Position numbers and translations under genes: made by a program. Shown piece by piece: positions 16,560-23,680 of a stretch of DNA of 28,794 nt. Numbering within the stretch: the first letter of the stretch is position 1; each line of letters opens with the position of its first letter. A model generated the notes under the pieces. The model was not told the origin of the DNA. It saw only the letters and a program-made list of their open reading frames with translations, and searched no databases. The DNA is from CAOJBM01 sp051872535 (GTDB lineage Bacteria > Bacillota_I > Bacilli_A > RF39 > UBA660): the NCBI GenBank assembly GCA_051872535.1, contig JBJEDY010000067.1, positions 1 to 28,794 of the forward strand. The letters run 5' to 3'.

Positions 16560-16588
16560 TTTTGTTTTTTCTAATAAAAGAATATAAT
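16560..16588 (+). promoter_or_regulatory. Probable promoter of the DAACS transporter
   Basis: TATAAT at 16583-16588 with a weak TTTTGT at 16560-16565 (17-base spacer). It is 20 bases before the TTG start. The A- and T-runs just upstream (16541-16571) can fold into an almost GC-free hairpin, which I do not treat as a terminator. Confidence 0.5.
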
Positions 16589-16608
16589 TAAATTAAAGGA
16601 GAGATAAA

Positions 16609-17853
16609 TTGAAAAAAATATGGTCAAATTATAAGCAAACCATCATTTTATTAGGATCATTAATAAATGGTGCGATTGCTGGTCTCATATTTAAAGAAAA
16701 ATGCGAAATAGTTAAACCCCTAGGTGATTTATTTTTAAATATGATGTTTGTAGTTATTGTTCCCCTAATCTTTCTAACAATAACTACATCTATAGCCAAA
16801 ATTAAACAACCCAAAAGATTAGGTAAAGTTTTAACTTCTATCATCGGCGTCTTTATAATTACTTCTATAGTAGCAGTTGTTATTGGACTTGCAACAACAT
16901 ATTCGTTCAAATTAGTTAAAACTAATGATAGTGCTACTATCCTAGAATCCCTTGGAGAAGAAACAGAAGAAAAAATCGAATTAAATATTTTAGAAAGAAC
17001 TGTTTCAGCTATAAGTACTACTGACTTTGTAAAAATTCTATCTCGCGATAACTTAATTGCTTTAGTAGTTATATCTATTTTAGTAGGTATTGCCATCAAT
17101 AAGGTTGGTAAAGATGGAGAAAAATTAGAAGAGGTTTTATCATCAGCTAATAAAGTTGTTTTAAAACTTGTTGATATCATCTTCTTATATGCACCAATTG
17201 GTCTAGGTTGTTATTTTGCAGCTTTAATTGGAACATTTGGTAATGAAATAGCAATAGGTTATGCTAAAACTTTTGCAATATACACAATTCTAGCAATTGC
17301 TTATTACTTTATTATTTATTCACTATATGCAATTATTGCTGGTGGTAAAAAAGGATTTGTAGCTTTCTGGAAAAATATAATTCCTGCTACAGCAACTTCC
17401 ATTTCTACTTGTTCATCTGCTGCTTCAATTCCAGCTAATATCAAATGTTCTAAAAATATTGGTGTATCAGATGATATTGCCGAAACAATTATTCCTTTAG
17501 GAACAAGTTTTCATAAAGATGGTTCTATTATTGGTAGTGTATTCAAAATTATGTTCTTAGCTTACTTATTTGGTACTAACGTTCATAGTTTTAACGGAGT
17601 TTCTAATGTTATTATTACAGCATTAATAGCCAATCTACTTGTTATGGCTGTACCTGTTGGAGGAGGAACTATTTCCGAAATGTTAATTTTAACAATGATG
17701 GATTTTCCAATAGCTGCTTTACCTATTTTAACAATTATTGCGACAATTATTGATCCTCCAGCTACCTTGTTAAATGTTGTTGGTGATACTTCATCATCAA
17801 TGTTAACTGCTAGAATTATCGATGGCAAGGATTGGATGAAAAAAACAAAATAA
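16609..17853 (+). CDS. Dicarboxylate/amino acid:cation symporter (DAACS), probably not for acidic substrates
   Basis: The 414 residues form about eight TM helices plus two re-entrant hairpins of the glutamate-transporter fold. Recognisable parts: LFLNMMFVVIVPLIFLTI (scaffold), HP1 SISTCSSAAS (267-273 region, the serine-rich tip), TM7 PLGTSFHKDGS (296-306) and TM8 IDPPATLLNVVGD (381-393). Aligned by eye to GltPh, the NMDGT motif becomes H302-K303-D304-G305-S306. The substrate-side-chain arginine (R397) is A385, while D382, T386, N389 and D393 are kept. Loss of that arginine argues against glutamate or aspartate and suggests a neutral substrate. Lys in place of the Na2-site Met suggests changed cation coupling (inference). 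The start is TTG after AAAGGAGA. It is the only plus-strand gene and ends at a bidirectional terminator. Confidence 0.9.
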   Translation: MKKIWSNYKQTIILLGSLINGAIAGLIFKEKCEIVKPLGDLFLNMMFVVIVPLIFLTITTSIAKIKQPKRLGKVLTSIIGVFIITSIVAVVIGLATTYSFKLVKTNDSATILESLGEETEEKIELNILERTVSAISTTDFVKILSRDNLIALVVISILVGIAINKVGKDGEKLEEVLSSANKVVLKLVDIIFLYAPIGLGCYFAALIGTFGNEIAIGYAKTFAIYTILAIAYYFIIYSLYAIIAGGKKGFVAFWKNIIPATATSISTCSSAASIPANIKCSKNIGVSDDIAETIIPLGTSFHKDGSIIGSVFKIMFLAYLFGTNVHSFNGVSNVIITALIANLLVMAVPVGGGTISEMLILTMMDFPIAALPILTIIATIIDPPATLLNVVGDTSSSMLTARIIDGKDWMKKTK

Positions 17854-17890
17854 AAAAAGCATAAATTCCAAATTATGCTTTTTTTATTTT
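17852..17890. terminator. Bidirectional terminator between convergent genes
   Basis: AAAAAAAGCATAA and TTATGCTTTTTTT pair (about 13 bp, AT-flanked with a GC core) around an 8-base loop. It has T-runs on both strands, so it can end the transporter transcript on + and the HD-hydrolase transcript on -. Confidence 0.9.
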
Positions 17891-17905
17891 TATAATTTAT
17901 ACTTT

Positions 17906-18472
17906 TTACACCATAATATTACTATTTTCATCAAAATTAATATTAATTACTTTCCGACTCGCTAAGTAATCACACATATGAACAAACTTCTGTTCTGGAG
18001 TCTTTGGTAAAGGCAAAACAATATCACTATAATTACTAACATTAAATCTTCCCATATGACTAGCAATACATCCACAAACAAACTCAATATCTTCATCAGA
18101 TAATAATAACTCACTTTTATTATTTCTAATAAAATCACTTGCTAAAATAGGATGTTCCCAAAGGGTATATTTAGCTTCTTCCATACCTTTTTTTAAGGAA
18201 TCATGCATTACGCAAGCCATTATAATTAAGTCTTTTTTATGATTATCAAACTTATATATTCCAAATAATTCTGTAGCTATTTTCACAACAGCTTTTGTAT
18301 GTCTTAATAGTCCACCTTCTCCACAAGCATAAGAAGGATGATACTTACCAGTACTAGCTGCTTCTATTCTAAAAAAATAATCTGGTATTTTTTCAATCAT
18401 TATCTCTAAACTTTTACGGACATTTAAATCATTAATACAATTAAGTTCTGTCATGAAACTATTTATTTTCAT
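17906..18472 (-). CDS. HD-domain metal-dependent phosphohydrolase
   Basis: The 188 residues show the HD superfamily pattern: GLLRHT with H58, VMHDSLK with H90-D91, WEHPIL with H107, CIASHMGRF with H139 and a C-terminal D168 (HMCDYLASRK). This multi-His layout resembles phage and Firmicutes HD hydrolases of the YhaM C-domain type, which act on nucleotides or RNA ends. The upstream helix (FFRIEAASTGKYHPSYACGEGG) is a known companion block of this subgroup. There is no OB or RelA domain and no TM segment. GGTGAT precedes the ATG. It ends the lepA unit and stops just before the bidirectional terminator. The substrate cannot be named from sequence. Confidence 0.85.
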   Translation of the reverse strand: MKINSFMTELNCINDLNVRKSLEIMIEKIPDYFFRIEAASTGKYHPSYACGEGGLLRHTKAVVKIATELFGIYKFDNHKKDLIIMACVMHDSLKKGMEEAKYTLWEHPILASDFIRNNKSELLLSDEDIEFVCGCIASHMGRFNVSNYSDIVLPLPKTPEQKFVHMCDYLASRKVININFDENSNIMV

Positions 18473-18553
18473 ATTATCACCAAATTGATTATATCATACT
18501 TCTTAGTTATAATACTAATTACTTCATCACTATTATAAATCTTTAGATGATAT

Positions 18554-19150
18554 TTATTGCTTCGATAACCTCAATGGTTGATACACATTACTTTTTTCTA
18601 AATAATCGACTAATTCTTTCTTCGAATTAAATTGCGAAATACTATTCATATCAACTAAATTATATTCATATATATCTAAATTTTTTTCATCATAAGCTTC
18701 TTTTACAAATTGTTTTTTATTATTAATATAATACTCAGTTGCCATAACATTACCTATTTTATCATGTATAGACTTCATTTTGTTTTTACAATAATATAAT
18801 CCTAAGAATGTAGCAATAATTCCAATTAATAATAATGATATCTCATTTAAATTTTTATTAGTAATATTATATAAAAAAATAAATCCTTCTCCAATTAAAA
18901 CAAAATTTAATAATTTATTAGCACTTTTTAATAAATAATATTTTTGACTTTGGACTTTTAAAAACTCATCTTTAAATTCATAGAATTGTTCTTCCATCAA
19001 TGCCATATAATCTTCAAAAGACTTATTGTTATCCACTCTTTTCTTTCCATTTGCATAAGAAATAATAAATTTATCATTATCATCAATAATCGGATTTACT
19101 CTACTAATAAATTTATTTCTATCTTCCTCTGTTAAAGTTAAATCTTTCAA
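18554..19150 (-). CDS. Two-TM hypothetical protein (198 aa)
   Basis: A perfect AAAGGAGG with a 7-base spacer selects the TTG at 19150-19148 (MKDLTLTEEDRNKF), so the frame's earlier hydrophobic leader (MCFFLFLLEY) is not used. Residues 1-85 are hydrophilic and helical. Two TM helices follow (about 82-97, NFVLIGEGFIFLYN, and 105-123, ISLLLIGIIATFLGLYYC). The C-terminal 75 residues are soluble and helical. The hairpin topology with both ends in the cytoplasm recalls small SLATT-like or DUF-type membrane proteins, but I see no diagnostic motif. It follows lepA by about 60 bases and precedes the HD hydrolase by about 80, in one likely transcript. Function unknown. Confidence 0.7.
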   Translation of the reverse strand: MKDLTLTEEDRNKFISRVNPIIDDNDKFIISYANGKKRVDNNKSFEDYMALMEEQFYEFKDEFLKVQSQKYYLLKSANKLLNFVLIGEGFIFLYNITNKNLNEISLLLIGIIATFLGLYYCKNKMKSIHDKIGNVMATEYYINNKKQFVKEAYDEKNLDIYEYNLVDMNSISQFNSKKELVDYLEKSNVYQPLRLSKQ

Positions 19151-19209
19151 AAAAATTCCTCCTTTAACAAAAGTATATTCCAAAAGAAAAAGAAAAAAAC
19201 ACAAGTTTT

Positions 19210-21009
19210 TTACTTTTGATCTGCTTTTAAGACTGCTAAAAATGCTTCCTGAGGTATTTCTACACTACCAACCATTTTCATTCTTTTTTTACCTTCTTTT
19301 TGCTTTTCCAATAGTTTTCTCTTACGAGTTATATCTCCACCATAACATTTTGCTAAGACATTTTTTTGCATTGCACTAATTGTTTCTCTTGCAATAATCT
19401 TTGCCCCTACACTAGCTTGAATTGGAACTTGAAATAATTGTCTCGGAATAATTTCTCTTAAATTTTTAACAATTTGTTTTCCACGATCATAGGCAAAATC
19501 TTTATGGACAATTGTACTTAATGCATCAACAGGATCTCCATTAATTAAAATACTCATTTTCACTAAATCACTAACTTGATATCCACATAACTCATAATCA
19601 AAAGATGCATAACCTTTTGTAGTACTTTTTAATTTATCAAAGAAATCATAAACTATTTCTGATAAAGGCAACTCATAGTGAATATTAACTCTTGTTTCAT
19701 TAATATATTCCATTGAAACATATTTACCTCTTTTATCTTGGCATAGTTCCATAATTGGACCAATGAATTCACTAGGTACAAAGATGTTTGTCCTAATATA
19801 AGGTTCTCTTATTTCAGAAATCAATGCTCTATCCGGCATTTTATTTGGTGAATCAACAAATATTTTTTCACCATTAGTTTTTGTAACTTCATATATAACA
19901 GATGGGCTTGTTGCAATTAAATCAATATCAAACTCTCTTTCAATTCTTGTCATAATAATTTCCATATGCAAAAGTCCTAAAAAGCCTGTTCTAAATCCAA
20001 ACCCTAAGGCATCACTAGTTTCTGGCTCAAACGATAAAGCTGCATCATTTAATTTTAAAATATTTAAAGCATCACGAAGAGCAGGAAATTTGTTTGGTTC
20101 AATTGGAAATAATCCACTATATACCATTGGTTTCATCGGTTGATAACCAGGAAGCGGTTCTGAAGCACTATTTCTTTCCAAAGTAATAGTATCTCCAACA
20201 TTCACTAAAGAAATATCTTTAATACTAGCACTAATCCATCCAACTTCTCCAGACACTAATTTATCCTTTTTAATTTCTTTTGGAGTATTAATACCAAGTT
20301 CAACAACTTCAAAAGTTGCCCCAGTAGCCATCATCTTAATCTTATCTTTGGCTTTAATTTCTCCATCTACTACTCTAACTAAAGCAATTACACCACGATA
20401 AGCATCAAAATGACTATCAAAGATTAATGCTCTAGTAGGTGGATTATTATTTATCAAAGGAGCAGGTATTCTATCTATTATGGCTTGGATAAGTTCTTCA
20501 ACCCCTACACCCGTTTTCCCACTACATAAAATAATTTCCTCTTTTTTAAAGCCCAATACTGAAACAAGTTCATTACTAACTTTTTCAATATCAGCATTAG
20601 GTAAATCTATTTTATTAATAACAGGAATTATCTTTAAATTATTAGCCATCGCTAAATAAAGATTTGCAAGAGTTTGAGCTTCTATCCCTTGAGCTGCATC
20701 TACTACCAATATTGCTCCTTCACATGCTGCCAAACTTCTTGATACTTCATAACTAAAATCGACATGACCAGGTGTATCTATTAAATGTAATACATAATCT
20801 TCATTTTTATAATTATAATGTAGTTGAACTGCATTTAGCTTAATAGTTATTCCTCTTTCACGTTCTAAATCCATACTGTCAAGTATTTGATCTTTCATAT
20901 TGTGCTTATCTACACCACCAGTGATTTCTAATATACGATCAGCCAGTGTACTTTTACCATGATCTATATGCGCTATTATTGAAAAATTTCTAATATTTTC
21001 TTGTTTCAT
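19210..21009 (-). CDS. lepA: Elongation factor 4 (LepA), back-translocating GTPase
   Basis: LepA is a ribosome-binding GTPase related to EF-G, linked to back-translocation and 30S maturation. AGGTG with a 6-base spacer selects the ATG at 21009-21007, giving 599 residues, the usual length. GTPase motifs: AHIDHGKST (G1), RERGITIK (G2), DTPGHVDFSYEV (G3), NKIDLP (G4) and CSGKTGVGVEEL (G5). EF-G-like domains II, III and V follow (FRTGFLGLLHMEI), and the LepA-specific C-terminal domain with CYGGDITRKRKLLEKQKEGK, written here only to the lysine-rich core. It heads a unit with two unknown genes and has its own extended -10 promoter next to the upstream terminator. In Bacillus subtilis it directly precedes hemW. 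Confidence 0.98.
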   Translation of the reverse strand: MKQENIRNFSIIAHIDHGKSTLADRILEITGGVDKHNMKDQILDSMDLERERGITIKLNAVQLHYNYKNEDYVLHLIDTPGHVDFSYEVSRSLAACEGAILVVDAAQGIEAQTLANLYLAMANNLKIIPVINKIDLPNADIEKVSNELVSVLGFKKEEIILCSGKTGVGVEELIQAIIDRIPAPLINNNPPTRALIFDSHFDAYRGVIALVRVVDGEIKAKDKIKMMATGATFEVVELGINTPKEIKKDKLVSGEVGWISASIKDISLVNVGDTITLERNSASEPLPGYQPMKPMVYSGLFPIEPNKFPALRDALNILKLNDAALSFEPETSDALGFGFRTGFLGLLHMEIIMTRIEREFDIDLIATSPSVIYEVTKTNGEKIFVDSPNKMPDRALISEIREPYIRTNIFVPSEFIGPIMELCQDKRGKYVSMEYINETRVNIHYELPLSEIVYDFFDKLKSTTKGYASFDYELCGYQVSDLVKMSILINGDPVDALSTIVHKDFAYDRGKQIVKNLREIIPRQLFQVPIQASVGAKIIARETISAMQKNVLAKCYGGDITRKRKLLEKQKEGKKRMKMVGSVEIPQEAFLAVLKADQK

Positions 21010-21027
21010 GTCTTTCACCTAGATAAG

Positions 21028-21033
21028 ATTATA
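21028..21033 (-). promoter_or_regulatory. Extended -10 of the lepA promoter
   Basis: TGT-TATAAT on the minus strand, about 20 bases before the lepA start, with no convincing -35 at 16-18 bases. It lies immediately after the T-run of the upstream terminator, so the terminator arm and promoter are adjacent. Confidence 0.5.
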
Positions 21034-21035
21034 AC

Positions 21036-21062
21036 AAAAAAACTAGCATCAAGCTAGTTTAT
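21036..21062 (-). terminator. Intrinsic terminator of the rbgA-topA unit
   Basis: AAACTAGC and GCTAGTTT form an 8-bp stem with a 5-base loop, followed by seven T on the minus strand. It lies about 20 bases after the stop of the DUF285 remnant and ends the long right-hand operon. Confidence 0.9.
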
Positions 21063-21080
21063 TAATTTAATTTTATCTAT

Positions 21081-21452
21081 CTAATCAACTTGTACTCCTT
21101 TTATGACATTACTATTTCCTGTAGCTATCATTTCATCAACTAAATCACTAGTAGCAGCTGTATAATTTACTATTATTTTTGATCCTGTCATATTTGCTAC
21201 ACCATAAAACATATTAGTATAGAAATTTACTCCTGAATTTCTAATTGTAATTGTTGTATTTAACTTAGTACTATTGTAGCCTGTATTATAAAACATATTA
21301 GTCATATTTGTTACATTACTTGTATCAAAGTTACTTACATCTAATGTAAAGTTTGGATCACTATATCCTGTATTATAAAACATATTATACATATTCGTTA
21401 CATTACTTGTATTAAAACTACTTACATCTAATGTAAGATTTTGACTTTTATT
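21081..21452 (-). pseudogene. 3' remnant of a DUF285/BspA-type repeat surface protein
   Basis: This frame starts right after the in-frame TAA of the gene upstream. Its first ATG (21392) is inside a repeat and has no Shine-Dalgarno. The translated part reads two tandem copies of a 29-residue unit, LDVSxFxTSNVTNMxxMFYNTGY (conserved positions only), then a degenerate third (NTTITIRNSGVNFYTNMFYG), and a typical C-terminal cap TGSKIIVNYTAATSDLVDEM. That is the DUF285 (PF03382) leucine-rich-like repeat of surface proteins. A full gene would have a signal peptide and many repeats; here only the 3' end survives, with its terminator. I read it as a decayed or recombined fragment, not a secreted protein. 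It lies where topA would otherwise end its operon. Confidence 0.8.
21261..21434 (-). repeat. Two tandem 87-bp DUF285 coding repeats
   Basis: Units 21434-21348 and 21347-21261 begin with the same ACATTAGATGTAAGTA and share most of their length, including TAATATGTTTTATAATACAG. The exact 87-base period equals 29 codons. Such near-identical units are common sites of recombination between surface-protein loci. Confidence 0.85.
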
Positions 21453-21668
21453 TTACACTTCATACTTATTACTTATAGGTTTTAATATTAAAGCAGATTC
21501 TCTATTTTCAAGTTGATTCAGTGTTTCTTTAATTATTTCTTTTGACAATTCGTTATAGTCTACTTCATATGACTTTTGTTCAACTATAACCATTTCAGAA
21601 TCTATTACTCTTTCCTTTGTTGGAATATAAATATTCACATCTTCTTTATTCACTATAATCACACTCAC
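21453..21668 (-). CDS. Small hypothetical protein overlapping the topA 3' end (up to 71 aa)
   Basis: The frame opens at a GTG (21668) inside topA and overlaps the topA stop by about 20 bases. Other GTG starts at 21662 and 21653 are equally possible, and no good Shine-Dalgarno separates them, so initiation probably depends on topA translation. The product has a beta-prone start (VIIVNKEDVNIYIPTKERVI) and an amphipathic acidic helix (NELSKEIIKETLNQLENRES), with no TM segment. Composition and codon use look like real coding sequence. Its TAA is in the same frame as the DUF285 remnant, so it could also be part of the scar where the surface gene was lost. No family recognised. Confidence 0.5.
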   Translation of the reverse strand: MSVIIVNKEDVNIYIPTKERVIDSEMVIVEQKSYEVDYNELSKEIIKETLNQLENRESALILKPISNKYEV

Positions 21669-23664
21669 TACATAGAATTCTATCTTTTTTCTCTAGTAAT
21701 ATCTTTCCACATTTTGGACATTCTTTACCAATTGGTTTATCCCAGTAAGCTGTCTTACATTTTGGATAGTTACTACATCCATAGAAGATTTTTCCTTTTC
21801 TAGTTTTTCTTTCTAAAATTTTACCTTCACAATTTGGACATGAACAAACTTCTATATTTATAACTTCTTCTTTTTTTATGTATTTACAATTTGGATAATT
21901 TGAACAAGCTGTAAACTTACCATATCTTCCATTTCTAATAACTAGTTCACTACCACAATCTGGACATATTTCTCCTGTACTTTCAGCTTCTTTCTTTTCC
22001 ATATTTTTAAAAGCATGCTCAACAAGTGGTTCAAACTTATCATAGAATTCATGTAATACTTTGATATTATCCAAATTACTATCGGCTATTTCATCTAAAT
22101 CCTTTTCCATATTAGCCGTATATTCAACATTAACTATATCACTAAAGAATTCTTGTAATTTGTCAGTTGTCTCAAAACCAATTTCTGTAGGTACAAACTT
22201 TTTATCTTCTAATTTAACATAATCACGAGCTTTAATAGTTTCCATAATTGTTGCATAAGTGCTTGGTCTTCCAATGCCAAGTTTTTCTAATTCTTTAATT
22301 AAAGAACTTTCAGTATATCTGGCTGGAGGATTAGTAAAATGTTGTTCCTTCTTTATTTCAATAGCACTCAATTTTTCTTTTTCTTTTAAATCTGGCAAAA
22401 TAGTATCTTCACTCTTTTCATAACGATCATATACTTTTAAATAACCAGGGAAAATTAATATACTACCAGTCGCTTTAAACATATAGTCATTATTAAGAAT
22501 AGATACACTTGTCGCTTTAACTTTAGCATCAGCCATTAATGAAGATAATGAGCGATAATAAATTAAACTATATAATTTAAATTCATCAGAGCTTAAATAA
22601 TTCTTTAATGAATCAGGTGTTCTATAAATACTTGTCGGTCTTATACCTTCATGAGCATCTTGCATATTTTCATTTTTCTTTTGCTTTTTAACTCGACCAA
22701 CATATTCTTTTCCATATTCTCTTTCTATATATTTAAATGTTTCATCAGCAAAAATTGGACTCAAACGTTCACTATCAGTACGCATATAAGTAATTAAACC
22801 AACAGTTTCACTACCTATATCAACACCTTCATATAGTTTTTGAGCAACACGCATTGTTTTAGAAGAAGAAAACGATAGTTTTGAAGATGCAACCTGTTGT
22901 AAAGTAGAAGTCTTAAAAGGCATTACACCACTCTTAGCTTTCTCTTTGCTATCTATCTTATCTATTACAAACTTATCATCTAATGACGCAATAATATTAT
23001 TAGCTTCATCTTCCGTTTTTATTTCAATCTTTTTATCTTTATACTTTTCTAAATTAGCACTAAAATCATTAAATATTGATTCAATTGTCCAGTATTCTTC
23101 AGCTTGAAATGATTCAATTTCTCTTTCACGATCAACAATCAATTTTAATGCAACACTTTGGACACGTCCAGCACTTTTTCCACCAGTTTTTGATTGCATC
23201 AATTTCGATAATCTAAAACCAATTATACGATCTAAGATTCTTCTTGTTTCTTGACTCTTGACTAAATCATAATCTATTTTACGAGGATTATTAATAGCTT
23301 CAAGGATAACTGGTTTTGTTATTTCATGAAATACAACACGATCATATTTATCATTTTTAATGCCTAATGTTTCATACAAATGCCAACTTATTGCTTCTCC
23401 TTCACGGTCAGGGTCAGTAGCTAAAATAACATTATCAGCTTCTTTAGCTAATTTTTTTAAATTAGTTATATCTTTTGCTTTTCCTTTAATAGCAACATAA
23501 TTTGGAGCAAAGTCATTATCAACATCAACACCTAACCCAAATTTACCAGATGTTGCTAAATCTCTAATATGACCTTTACTACTAACTACTTTATAATCAC
23601 TTCCTAAATATTTTTCAATTGTTTTACTTTTAGCAGGTGATTCTACTATTACTAAGTTTTTCAT
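21646..23664 (-). CDS. topA: DNA topoisomerase I (type IA)
   Basis: TopA relaxes negative supercoils by cutting one strand through a 5'-phosphotyrosine link. The 672 residues begin with the TOPRIM domain (VIVESPAKSKTIEKYLG with E8; ATDPDREGEAISWH with D84 and D86). The catalytic tyrosine is Y293 in GLITYMRTDSERLSP. LGIGRPSTYATIM and the remaining toroid domains follow. Three C-terminal zinc ribbons are complete: C567/C570/C587/C593, C609/C612/C630/C636 and C649/C652/C665/C668. AAAGGG precedes the ATG. It is embedded in the rbgA-rnhB transcript 16 bases after the LtaS-like gene; rbgA-rnhB-topA proximity is also seen in Bacillus subtilis. Confidence 0.98.
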   Translation of the reverse strand: MKNLVIVESPAKSKTIEKYLGSDYKVVSSKGHIRDLATSGKFGLGVDVDNDFAPNYVAIKGKAKDITNLKKLAKEADNVILATDPDREGEAISWHLYETLGIKNDKYDRVVFHEITKPVILEAINNPRKIDYDLVKSQETRRILDRIIGFRLSKLMQSKTGGKSAGRVQSVALKLIVDREREIESFQAEEYWTIESIFNDFSANLEKYKDKKIEIKTEDEANNIIASLDDKFVIDKIDSKEKAKSGVMPFKTSTLQQVASSKLSFSSSKTMRVAQKLYEGVDIGSETVGLITYMRTDSERLSPIFADETFKYIEREYGKEYVGRVKKQKKNENMQDAHEGIRPTSIYRTPDSLKNYLSSDEFKLYSLIYYRSLSSLMADAKVKATSVSILNNDYMFKATGSILIFPGYLKVYDRYEKSEDTILPDLKEKEKLSAIEIKKEQHFTNPPARYTESSLIKELEKLGIGRPSTYATIMETIKARDYVKLEDKKFVPTEIGFETTDKLQEFFSDIVNVEYTANMEKDLDEIADSNLDNIKVLHEFYDKFEPLVEHAFKNMEKKEAESTGEICPDCGSELVIRNGRYGKFTACSNYPNCKYIKKEEVINIEVCSCPNCEGKILERKTRKGKIFYGCSNYPKCKTAYWDKPIGKECPKCGKILLEKKDRILCSECDYSE

Positions 23665-23680
23665 CTTTCCAACCCTTTCA

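Noticed and set aside
16541..16571. Hairpin of A-run and T-run before the transporter
   Set aside because: Almost no GC pairs, so likely unstable; more simply an AT-rich upstream promoter region.
16629..17180. 183-codon minus-strand frame inside the transporter
   Set aside because: Antisense shadow; the plus-strand transporter is clearly the real gene.
21261..21434. Tandem repeat considered as a CRISPR or minisatellite
   Set aside because: The 87-base period is in frame and codes for DUF285 repeat residues, with no spacers.
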